This document shows, one piece after another, positions 34,563 to 44,162 of a stretch of DNA of 64,000 bases; the stretch's first letter is position 1; each line of letters opens with the position of its first letter. The notes under the pieces are model-generated. The model had not been told where the DNA came from. It was given only the letters and a program-made list of their open reading frames with translations, and did no database searches. Source of the DNA: Rikenellaceae bacterium (lineage in GTDB: Bacteria > Bacteroidota > Bacteroidia > Bacteroidales > UBA932). Made by a program: the position numbers and the translations under genes. The stretch lies in NCBI GenBank assembly GCA_022766385.1, contig JALEPJ010000018.1, positions 49,611 through 113,610 on the forward strand, read 5' to 3'.

Positions 34563-37500
34563 TGAGAATTGTCGAAAAGTTGAAAAAGACCGATTGGGCC
34601 GCGCTGGTCCTGCTTTTCCTTAGTATATTGGCCCTTATCTATGCCAATGTCGTTGTGGGAGTTCCCGGAGACACCGCTCAGGCTGCCTCCCGGATGGAGA
34701 GGCGCATAGAGAAGCGTATGGCTCTGCTGGACAGTCTGTTCGCGCAGGCCCTTGTCCAGAGCCCGTCGGAATGGATGAGTCTGGACAATGTTCCAGGCGA
34801 TATTGTCATCTACCGCTACGTCGACGAAAGGCTGCAGTCCTGGGCCAATTCTTTCATAATTGCCAATGACGACATAAATGGCAAGATGCTCGTCCAGCGG
34901 CTTACCAATCCTCGAAACTCACCCGAATCCCCATTGGCCAATGTGGGCGACGAGGTTTCCTATGTCAATCTAGGCAGCCAGTGGTATCTCCTGAAATCCG
35001 TCAGCCGCGGCAATGTCAAGCTCATCGGAGGACTGGAGATTGTCGATGACAATGACTTCCGCCGCGCCAACAACGTGAACCCCAAGCTCGAACTGAGTGC
35101 CAAGTTCAGCGTACATCCATTGTCCTTCAGCGAAGGTTCACCGGTATGCGTGGGGGGAAAACCCCAATTCAAGCTTATCAGGGAGAGCATGAACAACTCC
35201 AGCATTGCCAATGTCTATGGTGTATGGATTGCCCTGGGTCTTTTCATTGTTGCGGTGCTGGTCTTCCTTTCAGGCCGCCGCAGCCTGAGGTGCTTTCATC
35301 TCTCCATCTTTGCGCTAACCCTCGTCCTGGCCTGGATTTATTTCTGGGGCAATTACAATCAGGATGCCTCCCGCATATTCTCACCGACCCTCTACGCAGA
35401 AGGCTCGCTTTTCTATTCGCTGGCGGCCGTCATCATCATAAACGGCTGGATATTGCTGATAGTATTCTGCGCCAATATGGTCCGCAACCGCATACTCTGG
35501 AAGGCTGAACATAAGCGCCGCCCGAAAATGTATGCGGGATTTTTGCTCTTGGCGGCAACACTGGCCATCTTCCTCATATGCCTCCATACCCATATAAGCT
35601 TCTCAAGCATAGTGCGCAACTCCAATATTAATCTGGAGCTCTACAATCTTCACGAACTCTCCTGGTTCAGCCTGCTTGTGTACTTCTCATATCTGATGAT
35701 GCTGCTCAGCATACCTCTCCTGCTCAATTTCGTAAGGCCTTGGATCAGAATGATATTCGGTAAGAAATTTGATGCGAGTTCAGCCCTTAACCGCACGGTG
35801 ATGGCCTGCCTTACCGCTCTCTATTTCGTTACCGCCGCCGCCAAGTTGGGTTTCGTGAAGGAGGACAACAAGATGGATGTCTGGGCTGGAAGGCTTTCCA
35901 TGGATCGCGATATCGAGGCCGAACTTCAGCTCAGGCTCATGGAAAACTCGATCGCCAATGATGCTTTCATTGCCACTCTGTCTGCCCTGCCGAACTCCTC
36001 CGCCATTGTCCAGAATCGTCTGATTGACAATTATATGGGCAATGTAGCCTTGGATTACGATGTCAGCACCATCATTTTCGATTCCAAGACTAGCGACCTG
36101 ACTCTGCTGGCCTGGTTCAATGACCGCGTGCGCGGAGGAATCCGGATCAACAGCAATTCACGCTGGTACTATAGTACCGGCAACAACGGTCACCCACGCT
36201 ATTCCGCCCTTTTCACTTACTATATTCCGAACAATGAGGCCAGCCATCTTGTGGTTGAAATTGAGCCGAAATCAAGCCGTGACTACAGCGGTTATGCTTC
36301 GATACTCGGACTGTCCACCGGAGGCAGCAAGCTTACACTGCCGGCAAGGTATTCCTATGCCAAGTACAAGGGAAGCAAACTGATTACCTTCAAGGGCAGC
36401 TACGCTTATCCTACCCTGCTGACTGAGGAGCTGCTGCAGAATGTCTCCAACGAGGTGGAATTGCCGTTTATTTCGGATAATTACGTCCATTTCCCGCGTA
36501 ATGTGGATGAGGATGAGTACATAGTCATAAGCAGGAAGCGTCTTCCAAGAAGCAACTATTTGGTGGCCTTTGTCTTCCTGGCCTTGATGTCCTACATATT
36601 CCAATCGTCCCTTTTACTTACTCGCCGTCAGAAACGCATTTTCGAGAGTTACTATTTCCGTATGCGCATTTCACTTGTGCTTATGATTTCTCTGGTAACC
36701 ACGCTTGTAGCCCTGACCGCCGTGAGTGTTATCTTCGTGTACGGGCGCAATAAAGCCAACCGTCAGGAAATGATGACGGACAAGATAAATACCCTGCAGT
36801 CAGCGATGTCAGGTTGCTGCCGCTATGTCAATTCCTACCGCGAAATCGATGCTCAGGAACTCTCCAGCATTATGGAATCGGCTTCGGAGATGGCCAAATC
36901 TGACATTACCCTTTTCACCCCATACGGAAAGGCCTTCCGCTCGACCGCGGTCAACATCTATGACCGTATGCTTATCAGCGACAGGATGAACGAAGACGCA
37001 TTTGCAGATATAGTCTATAACAATAAGCGCTTTGTTGTCAATCACGAGAAATCCCGCGGAATAGACTACACTATGCTCTATGCGCCTTTGTTCAATGAGG
37101 CAGGCAATATGGTGGCCATACTGTCTTCTCCTTTCTCCGATGATAACTACGATTTCCAGAACGAAGCCGTGATGCATCTGGTCAGTATCCTGGCCGTATT
37201 CTTCATACTGCTTCTTCTCGCCCGCTTTATGGTTGCGTCCATTGTGGACAGGCTCTTCCAGCCTCTTGTGGCCCTGGGCGAGAAGATGAACAGGACGGAC
37301 ATAGATAATCTGGAAAAGATTGAATATGACCGCGTAGATGAAGTGTCCACCCTTGTTCATGCATACAATGAGATGGTCGAGGACCTCTCTGAGAGTACGG
37401 TGCTGCTGAAGAAGGTGGAGCGCGACAAGGCCTGGAGCTCGATGGCCCGTCAGGTTGCCCATCAGATCAAGAACCCTCTCACTCCTATGAAGCTCCAGAT

Positions 37501-38143
37501 CCAGAGGCTGATACGACTGAAGGAGCGCAATGCTCCGGGCTGGGAAAGCAAGTTTGATGATGCGGCACGTATAGTGCTCGAACACATTGATATCTTGTCC
37601 GAAACCGCTACTGAGTTCTCTATGCTCGCGAAACTTGGTACGGAAGATTTCACATCCATCGATCTTGATGCGCTCATCCAGGAGGAGCTATCTATGGTTG
37701 ATTGCAATGACTCCATGATTTTCAATTACTTCGGTCTGAAAGACGCTTGTGTGATGGGACCGAAGCCACAGTTGAAGTCCGCATTGCTCAATCTGCTGAC
37801 CAATTCGGTGCAGGCAATTGAAATACAGCAGCAGGAAGATGCTGAGGCCGGCAAGGATGTCAGACAAGGCCGGGTGGTCGTTTCTTTGAGGAACTCCATC
37901 AAGTCTGGTTACTACGATATTGTCATTGAGGACAATGGACCTGGAGTCAAGGCTGAGAATCTGGACAAGCTCTTCACCCCTAACTTCACGACCAAGAGCA
38001 GCGGCACAGGTCTTGGACTCGCGATTACCCGCAGCGTTCTGGCCAAATGCGATGCGGAAATCTCGTATGCGAAGTCATTCGTTCTTGGCGGCGCCTCATT
38101 TACAATCACTTACCCCAAGAGCAATGCTCCATTGAAACAATAG
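34559..38143 (+). CDS. NtrY-like sensor histidine kinase, very large
   Basis: A 1194-residue membrane kinase. An N-terminal helix (about 13-35), an extracytoplasmic part, then a block of about six helices (220-430), a second extracytoplasmic region, two helices near 660-730, a third sensor segment and a last helix near 875 precede a HAMP linker. The kinase core has the phospho-acceptor His968 in RQVAHQIKNPLTPMKL, typical of NtrY. The ATPase domain has NLLTNSVQAI, DNGPGV, FTTKSSGTGLGLAI. It overlaps rlmH by 4 bases. Its cognate regulator is probably the NtrX-like protein at 26489-27640. The sensed signal is unknown. Confidence 0.9.
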   Translation: MMRIVEKLKKTDWAALVLLFLSILALIYANVVVGVPGDTAQAASRMERRIEKRMALLDSLFAQALVQSPSEWMSLDNVPGDIVIYRYVDERLQSWANSFIIANDDINGKMLVQRLTNPRNSPESPLANVGDEVSYVNLGSQWYLLKSVSRGNVKLIGGLEIVDDNDFRRANNVNPKLELSAKFSVHPLSFSEGSPVCVGGKPQFKLIRESMNNSSIANVYGVWIALGLFIVAVLVFLSGRRSLRCFHLSIFALTLVLAWIYFWGNYNQDASRIFSPTLYAEGSLFYSLAAVIIINGWILLIVFCANMVRNRILWKAEHKRRPKMYAGFLLLAATLAIFLICLHTHISFSSIVRNSNINLELYNLHELSWFSLLVYFSYLMMLLSIPLLLNFVRPWIRMIFGKKFDASSALNRTVMACLTALYFVTAAAKLGFVKEDNKMDVWAGRLSMDRDIEAELQLRLMENSIANDAFIATLSALPNSSAIVQNRLIDNYMGNVALDYDVSTIIFDSKTSDLTLLAWFNDRVRGGIRINSNSRWYYSTGNNGHPRYSALFTYYIPNNEASHLVVEIEPKSSRDYSGYASILGLSTGGSKLTLPARYSYAKYKGSKLITFKGSYAYPTLLTEELLQNVSNEVELPFISDNYVHFPRNVDEDEYIVISRKRLPRSNYLVAFVFLALMSYIFQSSLLLTRRQKRIFESYYFRMRISLVLMISLVTTLVALTAVSVIFVYGRNKANRQEMMTDKINTLQSAMSGCCRYVNSYREIDAQELSSIMESASEMAKSDITLFTPYGKAFRSTAVNIYDRMLISDRMNEDAFADIVYNNKRFVVNHEKSRGIDYTMLYAPLFNEAGNMVAILSSPFSDDNYDFQNEAVMHLVSILAVFFILLLLARFMVASIVDRLFQPLVALGEKMNRTDIDNLEKIEYDRVDEVSTLVHAYNEMVEDLSESTVLLKKVERDKAWSSMARQVAHQIKNPLTPMKLQIQRLIRLKERNAPGWESKFDDAARIVLEHIDILSETATEFSMLAKLGTEDFTSIDLDALIQEELSMVDCNDSMIFNYFGLKDACVMGPKPQLKSALLNLLTNSVQAIEIQQQEDAEAGKDVRQGRVVVSLRNSIKSGYYDIVIEDNGPGVKAENLDKLFTPNFTTKSSGTGLGLAITRSVLAKCDAEISYAKSFVLGGASFTITYPKSNAPLKQ

Positions 38144-38158
38144 AAAACAACTATAGTT

Positions 38159-39424
38159 ATGATAAAGGTGCTTATCTTTCCTCTTATGCTTAGTTATATG
38201 CTTGCTTTGCTGGGCATACTCTTGTTTCTGCTATTATTGTTGTACTTCCACAAATTCCTCGCCTCGAGAAAACGCCATAGAAAGGACATGAACAATCTCC
38301 GCTATCAGGTCCTGGTCGAGAGCCTTCCAATGTTCTATTTGAAAGGGAGGATGGAGTACTCCAAGGACGGATCGGTGAGCGACGTTATCATAACTGATGG
38401 CAATTATCCATTTCGCAAGGCCATCGGTGATCTTGGTGGACAGGTAGGGAAAACTTCCTTCAAGCGCTTGTATCCGAATGCTTATGATAAGCTGCTGGGG
38501 CGGATTAATGCTGCTATAAAGAAGAAATTGCCCTACATAAAGTTCGTTCAGCAATTGCCGGAGGTCGATATGTACTATGATGTAATCATCCTTTTCGATG
38601 ACCTCTACTCTCTGCATATCTGCTGCATTGACAGTACGAGTGAAAAGAAGGCCCATCTGGAGATGGAGAAGAAGAACAAGGAATTGAAGGCCGCAATAGA
38701 CAAGGCCGCCAAAGCCGATGCCTTCAAGAATCAGCTCATAAAGAGTATGAGCCACGAAATCCGCACCCCAATGAATGCTATTATTGGCTTCTCCCAGCTT
38801 TTGAGTATGCCTGACGGCTACAACACCGCGGAGGAGAAGTCCCAATATGCCAATTATATCGAGTCCAATGCCAATATGCTGCTTATGCTCATTGACGACC
38901 TGCTCAGTCTCGGCGATGCGGAAAACGGCTGCTACAACATTTCCATTTCCGAGGCTTCGGTCAATGACATCTGCCGCAAGGCCATCAATAGTGTGGAGTT
39001 CAGATGTCCTTCGAACGTTCAGATGCGCTTCGAGACCGACGTCAGGGATGATTTTACCATCAAAACAGACCCGCGCAGGGTACAGCAGCTGCTCATCCAT
39101 TATCTGACCAATGCCTGCAAGCACACCACCAAGGGGGAAATTGTGCTGTCCTTCTCCCTTCTTGCCAATCTGGGCTCTCTGAGTTTCTCTGTGACTGACA
39201 CGGGAAGCGGTGTGCCTCCGGAGATGGCGGAAGATATCTTCGAGCGCTTCATCAAGGCCAACGAGTTCAAGCAGGGCGTAGGCTTGGGCCTCAATGTGTG
39301 TAGCACAATTGCCAATAAGCTCAACGGCAAGGTTTATCTTGACAATAGCTACAAGGGTGGTGCCCGTTTCTTCTTCGTCCTTCCGGCAGAAAGGCCTGTC
39401 GAGTCTGCAGAACAGGCGCTTTAG
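38159..39424 (+). CDS. sensor histidine kinase, orphan
   Basis: A 421-residue kinase with one N-terminal membrane helix (about 5-32), a PAS-like region (about 45-165), a short coiled coil rich in Lys/Glu, the dimerisation box MSHEIRTPMNAII with His199, and an ATPase domain (FTIKTDPRRVQQLLIHYLTNACKHT, DTGSGVPPEMAEDIFERF). It has no receiver domain and no adjacent regulator. It lies 15 bases after the NtrY-like kinase, so the two may be co-expressed. Confidence 0.88.
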   Translation: MIKVLIFPLMLSYMLALLGILLFLLLLLYFHKFLASRKRHRKDMNNLRYQVLVESLPMFYLKGRMEYSKDGSVSDVIITDGNYPFRKAIGDLGGQVGKTSFKRLYPNAYDKLLGRINAAIKKKLPYIKFVQQLPEVDMYYDVIILFDDLYSLHICCIDSTSEKKAHLEMEKKNKELKAAIDKAAKADAFKNQLIKSMSHEIRTPMNAIIGFSQLLSMPDGYNTAEEKSQYANYIESNANMLLMLIDDLLSLGDAENGCYNISISEASVNDICRKAINSVEFRCPSNVQMRFETDVRDDFTIKTDPRRVQQLLIHYLTNACKHTTKGEIVLSFSLLANLGSLSFSVTDTGSGVPPEMAEDIFERFIKANEFKQGVGLGLNVCSTIANKLNGKVYLDNSYKGGARFFFVLPAERPVESAEQAL

Positions 39425-39510
39425 TCTGCTGCGCTTCAGACAGAATAGTAATAGCTCCGTTTTCTGCAATAATGTCTGACTCATTAGCTCGGAAAGTGGG
39501 AGATTTTTGC

Positions 39511-39518
39511 TATCTTTG
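39511..39518 (+). promoter_or_regulatory. -7 box for engB
   Basis: TATCTTTG, an exact TAnnTTTG match, 21 bases before the engB ATG. No TTG is placed well for a -33 box. Confidence 0.45.
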
Positions 39519-39539
39519 CGCCGGTTTTTTTAGAGCTTT

Positions 39540-40136
39540 ATGAAGATAGTCGATGCCAGATTTGTGGGAAGCAGTACGCGTGTAGCCCAAAAGCCCTCAG
39601 CGAAGCTGCCTGAATTCGCTTTTATCGGGCGTTCGAATGTGGGTAAGTCATCACTTATCAATATGTTGACTGGTAACAGAAAGCTTGCGATGACTTCTGC
39701 AACTCCCGGAAAGACCAAGCTTATCAACCATTTTCTCATCAACAGCTCCTGGTATCTCGTGGATCTGCCCGGCTATGGTTTTGCCAAGCTGCCACAGAGT
39801 GGAAGGGATGAAATCAAACGCATCATCCGTGATTACATTATGAATTCAGAGGAGATGGTGATGCTTTTTGTGCTTGTGGATTCCCGTCACGACATCGGCA
39901 AAATAGATTTGGATTTCATAAGTGAACTTGGTGAGAACCGCATCCCGTTCTCCATCATTTTCACTAAATGTGACAAGCAGGGGCCCAATGTCCTTGCGAG
40001 ACAGATTGAAAGGGATCAGGCTCTGCTGCTACAGCAGTGGGAGGAACTTCCTCCTATGTTCCTATCCTCTTCCGAGAATGGAATGGGAAAGGATGAAATC
40101 CTTGATTATATAGAAAGTGTATTATCCTCAACATAA
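39540..40136 (+). CDS. engB: ribosome biogenesis GTP-binding protein YsxC/EngB
   Basis: A 198-residue GTPase for large-subunit assembly. G1 is [10 protein letters not shown]3 [10 protein letters not shown]4 TKCDK and G5 SSSEN. The switch region [17 protein letters not shown] is characteristic. It lies 9 bases before prs. Confidence 0.95.
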   Translation: MKIVDARFVGSSTRVAQKPSAKLPEFAFIGRSNVGKSSLINMLTGNRKLAMTSATPGKTKLINHFLINSSWYLVDLPGYGFAKLPQSGRDEIKRIIRDYIMNSEEMVMLFVLVDSRHDIGKIDLDFISELGENRIPFSIIFTKCDKQGPNVLARQIERDQALLLQQWEELPPMFLSSSENGMGKDEILDYIESVLSST

Positions 40137-40145
40137 TTAAGCGAT

Positions 40146-41123
40146 ATGAACAACGTACATAAAATGCAAGTCTTTGCTTGCAGGGCTTCAAAGGATTTTG
40201 CCTGCAAGGTGATTGATGCATTGAACAAACTGAATGGAGAGAATGCCGAAAAGATTGTGCTCGGCCAGCTTGAGTGCACCCCTTTCAGTGATGGTGAATT
40301 CCAGCCTGTATTCAACGAAAGCGTCAGAGGCGCGACCGTATTCATCATTCAGTCTACCTGTCCTCCTGCAGACAATCTGATGGAGCTCCTTCTTACCATT
40401 GATGCAGCCAAGAGAGCTTCTGCCGACAAGGTCATTGCAGTGATTCCTTATTTCGGATGGGCCCGTCAGGATCGAAAGGACCGTCCGAGAGTGTCCATTG
40501 GCGCTAAGCTTGCTGCAAATCTGCTTCATGCAGCCGGAGCTGATCGCGTGATGACCTGTGACCTTCATGCTGACCAGATTCAGGGCTTCTTCGATTTCCC
40601 TGTAGATCACTTGTACGCCACCACAGTTTTCATCCCTTTCATTGCCTCTCTCAACCTCGAGAACCTCTCAATTGCTGCTCCTGATATGGGTGGCGCCAAA
40701 AGAGCTCAGCTATATGCAAAGAATCTCGCTTGCCCTGTAATCATCTGCCACAAGTCAAGGGCAAAGGCCAATGTGGTAGCTTCCATCACAGCCATAGGTG
40801 AGGTCAAGGGCCGAGATGTCATTATTGTTGACGATATGATTGACACTGCCGGAACCCTCTGCAAGGCAGCTGATGTACTGATGGCGATGGGTGCTTCAAG
40901 TGTCCGCGCCTGCGCTACTCACGGCATCCTTTCCGGCAACGCATACAAGAACATTGCCGCTTCCGCTTTGAAGGAAGTGTACATCACAGACACCATTCCT
41001 CTCAGGAGTGAGGAAGGCGTCGATACCAGCAAGATCAAGGTCATCTCAATGACTGACATCTTCGCAAAGATTATTGAAAGAGTATACGATAACGAGCCTA
41101 TCAGCGAGGTATTCATCCATTAG
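40146..41123 (+). CDS. prs: ribose-phosphate pyrophosphokinase
   Basis: A 325-residue PRPP synthase making phosphoribosyl pyrophosphate from ribose 5-phosphate and ATP, for nucleotides, His and Trp. FSDGEFQPVFNESVRG, FGWARQDRKDRPRVSIGAK (flexible loop), DLHADQIQGFFDFPVDHLYA and the PRPP loop VDDMIDTAGT are present. ATG 40164 (MQVFACRA) is an alternative start. The length is normal. Confidence 0.96.
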   Translation: MNNVHKMQVFACRASKDFACKVIDALNKLNGENAEKIVLGQLECTPFSDGEFQPVFNESVRGATVFIIQSTCPPADNLMELLLTIDAAKRASADKVIAVIPYFGWARQDRKDRPRVSIGAKLAANLLHAAGADRVMTCDLHADQIQGFFDFPVDHLYATTVFIPFIASLNLENLSIAAPDMGGAKRAQLYAKNLACPVIICHKSRAKANVVASITAIGEVKGRDVIIVDDMIDTAGTLCKAADVLMAMGASSVRACATHGILSGNAYKNIAASALKEVYITDTIPLRSEEGVDTSKIKVISMTDIFAKIIERVYDNEPISEVFIH

Positions 41124-41140
41124 CAGCTGTTGTATTGCTT

Positions 41141-41395
41141 ATGAAGGTTTTTCTCATTACACTGGGCATCGTGGCCCTGGCCGTATTCGGGCTTTGCTTC
41201 AATATCATATTCAGGAAGAACGGTGAGTTCCCCGAGTATGAGGTGAGTTCGAACAAAGAGATGCGCAAGCTCGGCATCAAGTGTATGAGGGAACAGGATG
41301 ATGCCATCTTCGGAGCCTCTGATTCGCCGCGTCACACGGGATGTGAGGGCAATGATGACGATGCCTGCAAGGGCTGTGCATTGTACAAAGCTTGA
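41141..41395 (+). CDS. small single-pass membrane protein
   Basis: An 84-residue protein: a hydrophobic N-terminal helix (KVFLITLGIVALAVFGLCFNII) followed by FRKNGEFPEYEVSSNKEMRK and a cysteine-bearing tail (KCMREQDDAIF, TGCEGNDDDACKGCAL). The part after the helix resembles a short conserved family of Bacteroidota found near core genes; the function is unknown. The C-terminal CxxC with further cysteines could bind metal or undergo disulfide chemistry. I set the start at ATG 41141 rather than the TTG at 41135. It is 25 bases before der. Confidence 0.7.
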   Translation: MKVFLITLGIVALAVFGLCFNIIFRKNGEFPEYEVSSNKEMRKLGIKCMREQDDAIFGASDSPRHTGCEGNDDDACKGCALYKA

Positions 41396-41420
41396 TGGCC
41401 GTATAATATAATTTGAATTT

Positions 41421-42728
41421 ATGAGTCTGGTAGCAATAGTAGGTAGACCGAACGTAGGAAAGTCTACACTTTTCAACCGTCTGGTTGGAATGAGGCAGGC
41501 CATCGTAGATGACACCGCCGGTGTCACCCGCGACAGGCATTATGGTAAATGCGAGTGGTGCGGAAACGAATTTTCCGTTGTGGATACGGGCGGTTACACC
41601 ACTAATTCCGACGACGTCTTCGAAAAGGAGATACGCCGTCAGGTAAATATTGCCATAGAGGAAGCGGATGTCATTCTTTTTTTGGTCGAAGCCGCTACCG
41701 GCATCACTGATTACGACTCCGAGATTGCGGATGTGCTCCGACGCTCGAAGAAGCCGGTGGTCCTCTGTGTGAACAAGGTAGATACGGGCGAAAAGATTTT
41801 CGATACCTATCAGTTCTATGGCCTCGGACTTGGTGAGATTTGGAGCATTTCCGCAGCAAATGGTTCGGGTACGGGCGATTTGCTGGACGAAATCGTGAAG
41901 TTGCTTCCAAAGGAGGCTGAGGAAGATTCTTCCCACGCTGACATCCCGCGCATTGCCATAGTAGGAAAGCCTAATGTCGGCAAGTCATCGTTGACTAATG
42001 CGCTGCTCGGCGAGGACAGGAATATAGTCACATCCGTAGCAGGTACGACAAGAGATTCAATATCAAGCTATTACAATAAATTCGGGCACGAGTTCATGCT
42101 CGTTGATACGGCAGGAATCCGTCGCAAGTCGAAGGTGCACGAAGACCTTGAGTTCTATTCGGTGATGCGTTCCATCAGGGCCATCGAGCATTCTGATGTG
42201 TGCATCCTGATGATTGATGCCACTAGCGGAATGGAGGCTCAGGATATGAATATCTTCAATGTGATTCAGAAGAACCGCAAGGGCTGCGTGATAGTGGTGA
42301 ACAAGTGGGATCTCTTCGTGAAGGATAACAATACGATGAAGGAGTATACCGAGGCTTTGCGCGCGAGGATAGCGCCATTTGATGACGTTCCAATAATTTT
42401 TACTTCAGTGCACAAGATGCAGAGGATTATGGATGTGCTGAATGCTGCAGCCCAGGTAGCCGAAAACTACAGACAGAAAATTACGACTGCGAAGTTGAAC
42501 GAGGTGATGCTTCCTATCATAGAGGAGACACCGCCTCCGGCATGGAAGGGCAAGTACATAAAGGTGAAGTACATTACCCAGCTCCCGACGAGATTCCCTG
42601 CCTTCGCGTTCTTCTGCAATCTGCCACAGTACATCAAGGAACCGTACAAACGTTTCCTTGAGAACAAATTGCGTGAGAACTTCAATCTCACCGGCTGTCC
42701 TATACAGATTTTCTGCAGGCAGAAATAG
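41421..42728 (+). CDS. der: ribosome biogenesis GTPase Der (EngA)
   Basis: A 435-residue protein with two G domains and a C-terminal KH-like domain, needed for 50S assembly. The first domain has [14 protein letters not shown] and NKVD. The second has [21 protein letters not shown] and NKWD. The KH-like part starts around 355 (APAW-type segment [14 protein letters not shown]). It ends at a strong terminator. Confidence 0.97.
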   Translation: MSLVAIVGRPNVGKSTLFNRLVGMRQAIVDDTAGVTRDRHYGKCEWCGNEFSVVDTGGYTTNSDDVFEKEIRRQVNIAIEEADVILFLVEAATGITDYDSEIADVLRRSKKPVVLCVNKVDTGEKIFDTYQFYGLGLGEIWSISAANGSGTGDLLDEIVKLLPKEAEEDSSHADIPRIAIVGKPNVGKSSLTNALLGEDRNIVTSVAGTTRDSISSYYNKFGHEFMLVDTAGIRRKSKVHEDLEFYSVMRSIRAIEHSDVCILMIDATSGMEAQDMNIFNVIQKNRKGCVIVVNKWDLFVKDNNTMKEYTEALRARIAPFDDVPIIFTSVHKMQRIMDVLNAAAQVAENYRQKITTAKLNEVMLPIIEETPPPAWKGKYIKVKYITQLPTRFPAFAFFCNLPQYIKEPYKRFLENKLRENFNLTGCPIQIFCRQK

Positions 42729-42750
42729 ATGGATGCGGTAAAAACAGTTT

Positions 42751-42783
42751 AGGTCTTTGCAAAAAAATGCGAAGACCTTTTTT
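42751..42783 (+). terminator. intrinsic terminator of der
   Basis: AGGTCTTTGC (42751-42760) pairs with GCGAAGACCT (42769-42778) around an A-rich loop and is followed by six T (42778-42783). Confidence 0.88.
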
Positions 42784-42801
42784 GTCTTTTGAGTTTTTAT
42801 T

Positions 42802-42809
42802 TACATTTG
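42802..42809 (+). promoter_or_regulatory. -7 box for xseA
   Basis: TACATTTG matches TAnnTTTG. TTTG at 42781-42784 is 17 bases upstream, slightly short of the usual spacing. Confidence 0.42.
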
Positions 42810-42833
42810 TAAAACGATTAAATTAATATTGAC

Positions 42834-43961
42834 GTGACAGAAGTTGGATTGGAAGAGAAAGAATATTTGGATTTGCTGACGCTTCAACGGCTGCTTAAGA
42901 GTGGAGTTGAAGAGCTTTTTCCCACCAAGCTTTGGGTCAAGGCAGAGATAGCGTCTGTGAGCAGGAAACAGAACGGACACTGCTACCTCGATCTCTGCCA
43001 GAATGACGAAAGCGGCACAGTCGCCAGGGTGAAGGCTGCCATTTGGCGTTCCCGTTTCCTTCAATTGAACAACTTTTTCGCTCAGGCTACGGGCACGGTG
43101 CTTCAGGCCGGCATGTCCGTACTGGTGAGGGTGCAGGTCTCATACAATGAACTTTATGGCTTGACTTTGTCCATCGATGACATCGATCCTGCCTTCACAA
43201 TAGGCGAGAAAGAGCAGGAGAAAAAGAGAACCATTGCCCGTTTGGAGCAGGAGGGATTGATGGACAAGCAGAAGCAGCTTTCCTTTCCAGTTCTTCCATA
43301 CAGCCTGGCCGTCATTTCTGCGAGCAGCGCCGCGGGTTTCGGAGATTTCTGCCGTCATCTGGAGGGCAATTCCTACGGCTTTGTCTTTCAAGTTGAGCTC
43401 TTTGAGGCTGTAATGCAGGGAGTTACGGCGCCCGATTCGATTATTGACGCACTGTCACGGGTGGAGAGTGCACAGACATCCTATGATGCCGTACTTCTCT
43501 TGCGCGGAGGTGGGGCGGAACTCGACCTTGCCTGCTTTGACGATTACAGGCTATGTGCCGCCATTGCCTCCTGCCCTCTGCCTGTCATTACGGCGATAGG
43601 ACACGAGCGCGACTATCACGTGGCGGATATGGTGGCCTACTCCTATGAAAAGACCCCAACCGCATTGGCGGATGTCTTTATTGATTGCTATATGGCTGAG
43701 GATGAGCGTATTTGCTCTTTTGAGACGAGACTGAAGCTGGCCTTTGTGAACAAGATTGCCGCAATGATGGCCAGGGTGGACCTGCTCGAGAACCGTATAC
43801 AGGCGGCAGATCCGCGGAAACTTTTATCCCGAGGCTATACTTTGGTCGCCAATTCCGGTGGCAGGCTTATCAAAGAGGCTAAAGGGATTGCTCCGGGGGA
43901 TATTTTGAGGATAATGTTCGCGGACGGTACTCTGTCCTGCGAGGTGAAGGATAGAAAATAG
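42834..43961 (+). CDS. xseA: exodeoxyribonuclease VII large subunit
   Basis: A 375-residue subunit that degrades single-stranded DNA together with XseB. The N-terminal OB fold (LWVKAEIASVSRKQNGHCYLDL) and the catalytic domain with VISASSAAGFGDF, LLLRGGGAELDLACFDD and ITAIGHERDYHVAD plus KTPTALADVF are clear. It is shorter than the E. coli protein because the coiled-coil region before the C terminus is reduced, as is common in this phylum. The start is GTG 42834. Confidence 0.93.
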   Translation: MTEVGLEEKEYLDLLTLQRLLKSGVEELFPTKLWVKAEIASVSRKQNGHCYLDLCQNDESGTVARVKAAIWRSRFLQLNNFFAQATGTVLQAGMSVLVRVQVSYNELYGLTLSIDDIDPAFTIGEKEQEKKRTIARLEQEGLMDKQKQLSFPVLPYSLAVISASSAAGFGDFCRHLEGNSYGFVFQVELFEAVMQGVTAPDSIIDALSRVESAQTSYDAVLLLRGGGAELDLACFDDYRLCAAIASCPLPVITAIGHERDYHVADMVAYSYEKTPTALADVFIDCYMAEDERICSFETRLKLAFVNKIAAMMARVDLLENRIQAADPRKLLSRGYTLVANSGGRLIKEAKGIAPGDILRIMFADGTLSCEVKDRK

Positions 43962-43963
43962 TA

Positions 43964-44149
43964 ATGGAGGATTTCAATTATCAGAATGCGGTGGAGGAGC
44001 TTGAGAAGCTGGCCGCAGAGGTGGAGGACCCTTCAACGGGCCTCGACGATATTGACAAGTATGTGAAGCGTTCCGGGGAACTCGTGAACGCCTGTCGCAC
44101 ATATCTCAGGAAGGTCCGCGATAAGGTGGACAATTCGTTCGGACAATAA
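43964..44149 (+). CDS. xseB: exodeoxyribonuclease VII small subunit
   Basis: A 61-residue helical protein with the XseB core NYQNAVEELEKLAAEVEDPS and GLDDIDKYVKRSGELVNACR. Several copies wrap the large subunit. It begins 2 bases after xseA stops. Confidence 0.9.
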   Translation: MEDFNYQNAVEELEKLAAEVEDPSTGLDDIDKYVKRSGELVNACRTYLRKVRDKVDNSFGQ

Positions 44150-44162
44150 ATTTAAGCAGCAT

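Noticed and set aside
39436..39479. Terminator after the second histidine kinase
   Set aside because: TCAGACA/TGTCTGA is a 7-bp stem with a 30-base loop and no T-run, too weak to call.
38234..39484. A 416-codon minus-strand frame opposite the second histidine kinase
   Set aside because: The plus strand encodes a kinase with all its motifs. The opposite frame has none.
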